Origin: Bacteroidota bacterium
GTDB taxonomy: Bacteria > Bacteroidota > Bacteroidia > J057
Direction of reading: 5' to 3'
Assembly (NCBI GenBank): GCA_003696875.1
Contig: RFHL01001124.1
Span: forward strand, 1 to 10,898
DNA length: 10,898 nucleotides
A program made the position numbers and the translations under genes. Shown in pieces: positions 6,879-10,898 of the stretch; position 1 is the first letter of the stretch; every line of letters starts with the position of its first letter. The notes below the pieces were generated by a model, which saw only the letters and a list, made by a program, of their open reading frames with translations, was not told the origin of the DNA and ran no database searches.

Positions 6879-8203
6879 TGCGACTCCTCCTTTTTCAAGA
6901 TGACAAATACCCCCCGCTCGTCGATGTAGCCGGTGCGTTTGGGGTCAGCACTTAGGGTAGCTTTGGCGCGGTGGGAGAAGAATTCCTGCTGGATATTGTC
7001 GCGCCCGTTATTTTCATTCCGGCTGCGAAAAAGAAAGGGCACCATTAGCTCCCCATCCCGTGTTACGTATCCAAAGCCTTGCACCTGCTTGCCAGTGGTC
7101 CGGTCAGTCGCGTAGCCATACACCCCCGCCACCTGGCTTTGCCGAAAGCCATAGTCCTGAAACTTCAGGCTGATGCTGGGCATGTTCACCGCCCGGGCGA
7201 TGCGATCTGTGGGGTATTGCCGGGGGACTAAGGTAGAATCAATCAAGGTGTATTGATTTCGACGGGATGCCAATACGCTGTTGTACCGATCCAGCCGATA
7301 GGGTAGGTTGATCGAACTAAGCAGATCCTGGGACGTGACTTTGAGCAGAATTTCTCCCTGAGGATTAATGTAGGCAAACAAGAACCCAGCATCTTCTGGG
7401 TTCTTGGGGTAAACCTTTGCCCGGCCAAAGTGGAAGTCTCCTGGTTTTTTGCTGTATTTAAAATCAATAACCACCTTCCCTGAAGCATCAATGAACCCCC
7501 ATATTTCTTCTCCAAACTCGTTTTTCCGGGCTACCGCAGCTAAGCCTTCGGAAAAATCAGAGGAATTGTGAAACTGGAAATCAATTATGAGATCCCCCTT
7601 TGCATTTGCAAATCCGTATATGATGCCATTATCAATAATGTCTCGGACTTTGATCCTGTCTTCCCTTAATAATATATCTGCCTCTTTCTCAAGGTTTTGA
7701 AAAATTATAAATTGCTCTAAAATGGCAGAATTTTTTTCTGTTCCCGACCATGTTGCTCGTGAAATTTCTTCTCCCCGTTCATTTAATAAGCAATAATGCG
7801 TCTCATACTGAGAGCCATAAATGCCCAAGCAAACCTTCTCAGCTTGAGGGTTCAGCTGAAACCCTGAAATTCGCCTGTAGACCTTTTGGGTCAAAATATT
7901 CCCTTTCTCATCCGCTACCCCCATACCCTGACCTACCTTGACGATGAGTCTCCCTTGGCTAAATGCAGGAGCAGGGTCTACCGGCACCACCTTCCCCCAA
8001 GGAATCACAATCTTCCCTGTGGTATCGATAAATGCCCACTTATCACCTTTTTTGATGGCGGCCAGCCCTTCGGAGAAGGGGTACCACTCGTCCATATCGA
8101 TGTAGACGGCATCAGGAGCGATATCGCCCGGACCAGGGTTTTGGGCCGGCAGCAAAGCGGGCAGGCAACTGAAGAGGATAACAAACAGCAATGGTAAACG
8201 CAT
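6872..8203 (-). CDS. Exported WG-repeat protein
   Basis: The 443-residue product has a Sec signal peptide (1-20, ending LLPA before Gln21). It carries several copies of the WG repeat, recognisable as FSEGLAAI...WAFIDTTGKIVI (43-66), FSQGRLIV...MGVADEKGNIL (81-104), FSEGLAAV...IWGFIDASGKVVI (217-246) and FHFGRAKV...AYINPQGEIL (257-286). Weaker units lie near 376-390 and 425-436. WG repeats form small beta units; their ligands are mostly unknown. No lipobox and no T9SS tail are visible, so it is probably periplasmic. It overlaps the kinase gene by 7 bp and lies 39 bp after a lipoprotein gene, which places it in the signalling operon, possibly as a sensor accessory. Its middle is conspicuously AT-rich compared with the window (17 of 60 bases are G/C at 7681-7740), hinting at a different origin or relaxed constraint. 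Confidence 0.9.
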   Translation of the reverse strand: MRLPLLFVILFSCLPALLPAQNPGPGDIAPDAVYIDMDEWYPFSEGLAAIKKGDKWAFIDTTGKIVIPWGKVVPVDPAPAFSQGRLIVKVGQGMGVADEKGNILTQKVYRRISGFQLNPQAEKVCLGIYGSQYETHYCLLNERGEEISRATWSGTEKNSAILEQFIIFQNLEKEADILLREDRIKVRDIIDNGIIYGFANAKGDLIIDFQFHNSSDFSEGLAAVARKNEFGEEIWGFIDASGKVVIDFKYSKKPGDFHFGRAKVYPKNPEDAGFLFAYINPQGEILLKVTSQDLLSSINLPYRLDRYNSVLASRRNQYTLIDSTLVPRQYPTDRIARAVNMPSISLKFQDYGFRQSQVAGVYGYATDRTTGKQVQGFGYVTRDGELMVPFLFRSRNENNGRDNIQQEFFSHRAKATLSADPKRTGYIDERGVFVILKKEESQW

Positions 8204-8242
8204 AGCAAAGGGAATTGAGGGGAAAAAAGGAAATAGGACTGG

Positions 8243-8602
8243 CTATTGCGGCGCAAACCGCGCCTTGACCGGCGCGACGCCCTGCAGGGAGCCATCGGCT
8301 TCCCGGCGAAGGACCACCATGCCGCCATCAGCGTAGATTTTAATCAGGTCGCCTTCGACCACGTAAGTGGCGGGCATCTCTTGGCCCAGCGCTCCGATCA
8401 GGACCGTGGACTCGTCGATGAAGTCCAGGGTCTGGTAGGGACATTCAATAAAGACGGAGAGGGCCTCCAGCAAGCCGGGCTGTTTATTGTCTTCGGCGGG
8501 TGGCTCAGACAAACAGACATACAGGCCTGAGGGGTGCGGCGCATGGCCACAGGCCGCGCATAGCACGACAGCCAGGGTGTACAGGATCAGGATGTTTCGC
8601 AT
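8243..8602 (-). CDS. Small predicted lipoprotein of unknown function
   Basis: The 119-residue product has a hydrophobic N-terminus (about 4-17) ending CAAC at Cys18, an acceptable though not ideal lipobox because position -3 is Cys. The mature part is short and strand-rich: YQTLDFIDESTVLIG, ATYVVEGDLIKIYADGGMVVLRREADGSL. This pattern (strand, a 'Y-x-V-x-G-D-x-I-x-I' hairpin, then a final strand) recurs in small Bacteroidota lipoproteins with no assigned role. I do not recognise the family. It is the first gene of the - strand signalling operon, 39 bp ahead of the WG-repeat gene, and its start codon is 28 bp from a MITE-like element. A role as an envelope partner of the sensor is possible but inferred from position only. 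Confidence 0.8.
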   Translation of the reverse strand: MRNILILYTLAVVLCAACGHAPHPSGLYVCLSEPPAEDNKQPGLLEALSVFIECPYQTLDFIDESTVLIGALGQEMPATYVVEGDLIKIYADGGMVVLRREADGSLQGVAPVKARFAPQ

Positions 8603-8630
8603 GGATTAGCTTGTGTGCGGCGTTAAGAAA

Positions 8631-8820
8631 CCGTGAGTTTTGGATAAGCGGAGAAAGAATATTCTCTAATCGGCTGTCTATCAAGTGTTTGAATATCATC
8701 CTGAGCCAGCCCGAAGGGCGCCAGTGAGGGATCTAACAGGACGCATGAGATGCTTCGCTTCGCTCATCATGACAATCATCGATTGGAGCCATGCAAAGCG
8801 ATTTTTATCCAAAACTCACG
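8631..8820. mobile_element. MITE-like element with 16-bp terminal inverted repeats and 8-bp flanking duplication
   Basis: CGTGAGTTTTGGATAA at 8632-8647 is the exact reverse complement of TTATCCAAAACTCACG at 8805-8820. The outer flanks are identical octamers TTAAGAAA at 8623-8630 and 8821-8828, the picture expected of a target-site duplication around a 190-bp non-autonomous element. Inside lies a second, degenerate inverted repeat: ATCATCCTGAGC (8695-8706) against GCTTCGCTCATCATGACA (8757-8774), with GGGATCT (8728-8734) opposite AGATGC (8749-8754). That inner part resembles a dispersed 'CATCCTGAG ... GATCT ... AGATCCTTCGCT ... GGATGACA' repeat seen in many bacterial genomes. No transposase frame is present. 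The element sits directly upstream of the signalling operon, so its hairpin would be in the leader or its ends could carry promoter sequence. Confidence 0.6.
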
Positions 8821-8872
8821 TTAAGAAAAAATTGCATCGCAGTCTCCTACCTCTTGGATGAGCAGTGGGGTT

Positions 8873-8994
8873 ATCCGCCGCTTGCTTTATACTCCACGGC
8901 GGATGAATGCGTGTGTGCCCCACGCCTTTTCGACCTGGTACAGGTCGCACCTTTGTAGCCTGTGGGCATTTTCCCTCCGACCCCAGCGGGGTCG
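8873..8994. repeat. Cluster of small hairpins (dispersed-repeat-like) in intergenic DNA
   Basis: Four inverted repeats follow one another: ATCCGCCG/CGGCGGAT (8873-8904, 16-nt loop), GCGTG/CACGC (8909-8925), CGACCTG/CAGGTCG (8931-8947, 3-nt loop) and CGACCCC/GGGGTCG (8978-8994, 3-nt loop). The last two are embedded in related text: GGTCGCAC followed by TTGTAGCC after the first, and GGTCGCACGCTACAACC after the second. They look like two diverged copies of one palindromic unit. No T-run follows them in either direction, so they are not clear intrinsic terminators. They are better read as REP-like dispersed repeats or an RNA 3'-end structure for the barrel gene that ends at 9143. Confidence 0.5.
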
Positions 8995-9142
8995 CACGCT
9001 ACAACCTTGCCGCCATCAAGTCTAGCATTTTAGGCTTTGGCCAGGAGCCAGAAACCTCAAGGCTTACCCCCTCGTCCATGCAGTTGGCTACCTATTGGGC
9101 TTGCGATTGCTGCCCAGAAGTTCTGGCCGAAACAGGTCAAAC

Positions 9143-9835
9143 TCAGGGTATGCTTATCGGCCAGGTCGCAAAGAGCATGAGGGCGCTATTCCGCAGTGAG
9201 GCATCCGCTTGACGGTTTGAGTCGCTGAGGCTTAAGCTCAGGCGCGCGCCCACCTCTAGGGGGAGCGTAGTAGGTTTCAGGCGCGCGCCGAGATGGAAGC
9301 GGAGGTCGCCGCGGCGCATGCCATAGCCCAGATCCCGGTCAAAGTTGATGGACACTTGATCCGATCGCTCGTAGGAATCAGTCCCATTGCTAGAGCGATA
9401 CACCTGTTTGATGTTGCCGCCTAAGGCTACCCCTATGCCCAATCCCCCCTCCACCCACAGGCCTTGCTCTGGCAACAGGTGCACACTGACGCCCAAGGGG
9501 ATTTCCAGGTAGGACAGTCCGATAGTCTCGGTTACTTTTTCCGTGACGGAGCCACTGGTATGGCTGGATCGCAGTTGGCTCCCGCGGGTCTGGAAAAGCA
9601 TGCCTGTGTACACCTCCACCCCCTCCCGGATAGGATATGCACCAGTCAGACCAACTTCGATGGCCGGCCGCGGCCGGGTCCGGATATCATATTCTCCGGG
9701 GGACTCCCCATCGATGCGAAGAGACTGGGTAGATAAGCCCAAACTCACCTGCGGCCGCACGGTAAGCTGCGCGTGGCTCAGCCCGGGGATCAGGCCCGCC
9801 ACCAGGAGGAGGAGAGAAACAACATGACTGTTCAT
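9143..9835 (-). CDS. Outer-membrane beta-barrel protein (PorT-like)
   Basis: The 230-residue product has a Sec signal peptide (1-22, cut after SHA before QL). The rest is dominated by amphipathic strands with alternating hydrophobic residues and glycine turns: AIEVGLTGAYPI, GVEVYTGMLFQTRG, GLSYLEIPLGVSVHLL, LWVEGGLGIGVALGG, DLRFHLGARL and the closing SALMLFATWPI. The LSYLEIPLGV strand and the EGGLGIGV strand are typical of the PorT / OMP_b-brl_2 group of small 8-stranded barrels in Bacteroidota. The likely location is the outer membrane; the specific role is unknown. It lies 42 bp downstream of the T9SS repeat protein on the same strand and may be co-transcribed with it. Confidence 0.85.
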   Translation of the reverse strand: MNSHVVSLLLLVAGLIPGLSHAQLTVRPQVSLGLSTQSLRIDGESPGEYDIRTRPRPAIEVGLTGAYPIREGVEVYTGMLFQTRGSQLRSSHTSGSVTEKVTETIGLSYLEIPLGVSVHLLPEQGLWVEGGLGIGVALGGNIKQVYRSSNGTDSYERSDQVSINFDRDLGYGMRRGDLRFHLGARLKPTTLPLEVGARLSLSLSDSNRQADASLRNSALMLFATWPISIP

Positions 9836-9877
9836 GGGGAGGAAAATTAAAGATGAAAAGAAGTAGGGGAAAAAGCC

Positions 9878-10849
9878 TCAGCGACGCTGAAGGGGGATAA
9901 TCTGCACCCGCCCTGCCTGCTCCACGGCCAGGTAATAGGTTCCGGCAGGCAGCGCGCTCAGGTCCAAAGCGACCTGCATGCTGCCCGGATCGGGGCGTCC
10001 TTGATGGAGGACCCGGCCTTGTGCATCGCTGAGGCGATAGGCCATGATGGGGGCCCGGCTGGCCGCCACCGTAACAGGGCCGGCGCTGGGATTGGGATAG
10101 GCCCGCAGGCCGGTGGCCAGCGCAGGTGCGTCCAGGTTCGTCACGGCCTGAACCTGGAAGCTGCGGCACAGCTGCCCGCTTTCCCGGTTGGCTTCGTCCA
10201 CGGCCACCACACATAGGTCGTAAAAACCCGCCGGCAGGGCCGCCGTGTTGGCATCGAAGGTCAACTCCACGGTGTACTGCGCCGGTGAGATCGGGACAGA
10301 CCCACTGCCCACCACCCCATTGCCCTGCCGTATCTCATAGTCGATTGCGCGTAGGCGATAGCGGCTGCTGGTATCCGGCAGGAAGAAGAAGCGCCGGTGG
10401 GTATCGGACCAGGTGCCGTGGTGATTGCGCACGCGGATAGAGACATCGTGGAAACCAGGCAGCAAGGCGCTCAGGTCCAGTTCGTCCACCAGGGTAACCT
10501 GGGTCCCCGGACTGGGCACCACCAGGGGCTGGGCCAGGCCATAGCCCGGATCGACGGTCCCAAAGTAATACTCCGCCGCATTGATCGTGCTTGTATCCTC
10601 GGTCTGTAGCGCCAGTTGGTTGAGGTAGAAGAAGCGCCGGTGGGTGTCGGACCAGGCCGAGTCACGCTTTACCCGTACGTCTATCTGATGCAGGCCTGGG
10701 GCAAGCCCAGCCGTGGGCACCTGGAAGACCAGGTCTATCTGCTCCCCCGGTTGCGGGACCGCCACCGGCGTGGCGGCGCCATAACCCGGGTCTATATTGT
10801 CAAAGAATTGAAAACTAGGTAAAACCTCCTTGCCTTCCCAGGATTTCAC
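9878..10849 (-). CDS. T9SS type A sorting-domain repeat protein, apparently 5'-truncated
   Basis: This is a 323-codon frame with GTG at 10849 as the first usable start and an in-frame TGA at 10865-10867 just before it. The first two repeats (about residues 12-76 and 92-157) are near copies with motifs DPGYG, PG(L/F)H and WSDTHRRFF. A third, diverged unit spans about 168-232 and ends CRSFQV. These are Ig-like beta modules of surface proteins. A T9SS type A sorting domain closes the protein (about 248-323: YPNPSAGPVTV, YRLSDAQGRVL, DLSALPAGTYYLAV, GRVQIIPL). Cargo of this system needs a Sec signal peptide, and none is possible here because the frame opens only five codons before the GTG. The first repeat also begins almost at once. 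The gene has probably lost its 5' part by deletion or frameshift. A +/-1 frame change would join it to the partial frame at the right edge. Confidence 0.75.
   Translation of the reverse strand: MKSWEGKEVLPSFQFFDNIDPGYGAATPVAVPQPGEQIDLVFQVPTAGLAPGLHQIDVRVKRDSAWSDTHRRFFYLNQLALQTEDTSTINAAEYYFGTVDPGYGLAQPLVVPSPGTQVTLVDELDLSALLPGFHDVSIRVRNHHGTWSDTHRRFFFLPDTSSRYRLRAIDYEIRQGNGVVGSGSVPISPAQYTVELTFDANTAALPAGFYDLCVVAVDEANRESGQLCRSFQVQAVTNLDAPALATGLRAYPNPSAGPVTVAASRAPIMAYRLSDAQGRVLHQGRPDPGSMQVALDLSALPAGTYYLAVEQAGRVQIIPLQRR
10385..10656. repeat. Near-identical DNA repeat within the T9SS repeat protein
   Basis: A 29-bp segment beginning GAAGAAGCGCCGGTGGGT occurs at 10385-10413 and at 10628-10656 with one mismatch, 243 bp (81 codons) apart. 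It encodes the WSDTHRRFF motif of the first two protein repeats. The nucleotide identity exceeds that of the surrounding repeat units, which suggests recent duplication or gene conversion. Confidence 0.7.
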
Positions 10850-10898
10850 GGAGGTCCTCGTCGGTCAGGTTGTTTTCCTCCATGAACAGTCTTATTTC
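10815..10898 (-). CDS. 3' end of an unidentified reading frame at the window edge (partial)
   Basis: Reading leftward from the window edge, 27 codons are open to a TAG at 10815-10817. They contain an ATG (complement at 10881-10883) and end with a charged, protein-like helix NLTDEDLREILGRQGG. It overlaps the start of the T9SS repeat gene in another frame. It may be the C-terminus of the preceding gene, or the upstream part of the same T9SS gene displaced by a frameshift. I do not recognise a family from so short a piece. Confidence 0.4.
   Translation of the reverse strand, partial: EIRLFMEENNLTDEDLREILGRQGGFT

Larger units (their letters stand above)
8603..9142. other. 540-bp non-coding interval
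   Basis: Apart from the MITE-like element and the hairpin cluster, this stretch holds no convincing gene. A + strand frame from 8907 reads straight through the hairpins and into the antisense of the barrel gene, with no protein-like pattern. No tRNA cloverleaf, CRISPR repeat or clear Bacteroidota promoter was found. The part 9000-9142 shows nothing I can name. Confidence 0.6.

Noticed and set aside
8631..8820. Reading the MITE-like inverted repeats as an intrinsic terminator
   Set aside because: The loop between the arms is about 157 bases, no T-run follows, and the flanking octamer duplication fits an inserted element better.
8931..8994. Hairpins as a CRISPR array
   Set aside because: Only two diverged palindromic units with irregular spacing; no repeated spacer architecture and no cas genes.
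8907..9212. 101-codon + strand frame in the intergenic region
   Set aside because: It reads through palindromic repeats and then antisense to the barrel gene; no domain pattern or hydrophobic periodicity.
9823..9835. TAATTTTC-like -7 element before the barrel gene
   Set aside because: It is only about 10 bases from the ATG and no TTTG lies at the proper distance; the region also fits a simple intra-operon gap.

Overview
The window looks like part of a chromosome from a GC-rich member of the Bacteroidota, most likely the Saprospiria/Lewinella-like side. Two proteins end in type IX secretion (T9SS type A) sorting domains. There is also a WG-repeat exported protein, a PorT-like outer-membrane barrel, and a TPR/HisKA_2 histidine kinase paired with a LytTR response regulator. 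These families are typical of that phylum. Start codons lack clear Shine-Dalgarno sequences, which also fits. The assignment rests on gene content only.

Layout, left to right. (1) The 3' end of trpF (phosphoribosylanthranilate isomerase, + strand) overlaps the start of a lipoprotein esterase of the esterase-D/enterochelin-esterase fold (+). (2) On the - strand, a T9SS-exported predicted beta-propeller protein (3093 to 1681) is followed 50 bp later by a VOC-fold metalloenzyme (1630 to 1127). The VOC gene converges on the esterase with overlapping stop codons. (3) Divergent from the propeller gene is a small + strand protein made of five near-perfect 20-residue repeats plus a hydrophobic C-terminal helix, resembling the 'beta-flower' class. 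It faces an apparent gene remnant. (4) A compact - strand operon runs 8602 to 3865: small lipoprotein, WG-repeat protein, TPR sensor histidine kinase and LytTR response regulator. The last three genes are joined by overlaps of 7 and 4 bp. (5) A 540-bp non-coding interval (8603-9142) holds a MITE-like element with 16-bp terminal inverted repeats and an 8-bp putative target duplication. Beside it is a cluster of small hairpins of the dispersed-repeat kind. (6) Last come an outer-membrane beta-barrel protein and a T9SS-sorted repeat protein (both - strand). The latter appears to have lost its signal peptide. A fragment of another - strand reading frame enters at the right edge.

The clearest functional unit is the four-gene signalling operon. 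A lipoprotein and a secreted WG-repeat protein are made together with a two-component pair whose kinase carries a periplasmic TPR domain. The inference is that the exported proteins are sensor accessories or ligands. The LytTR regulator would then control unknown target genes, possibly including nearby surface proteins. The most unusual single gene is the 20-residue-repeat protein at 3270-3638. I found no CRISPR array, tRNA, rRNA or complete transposase gene.
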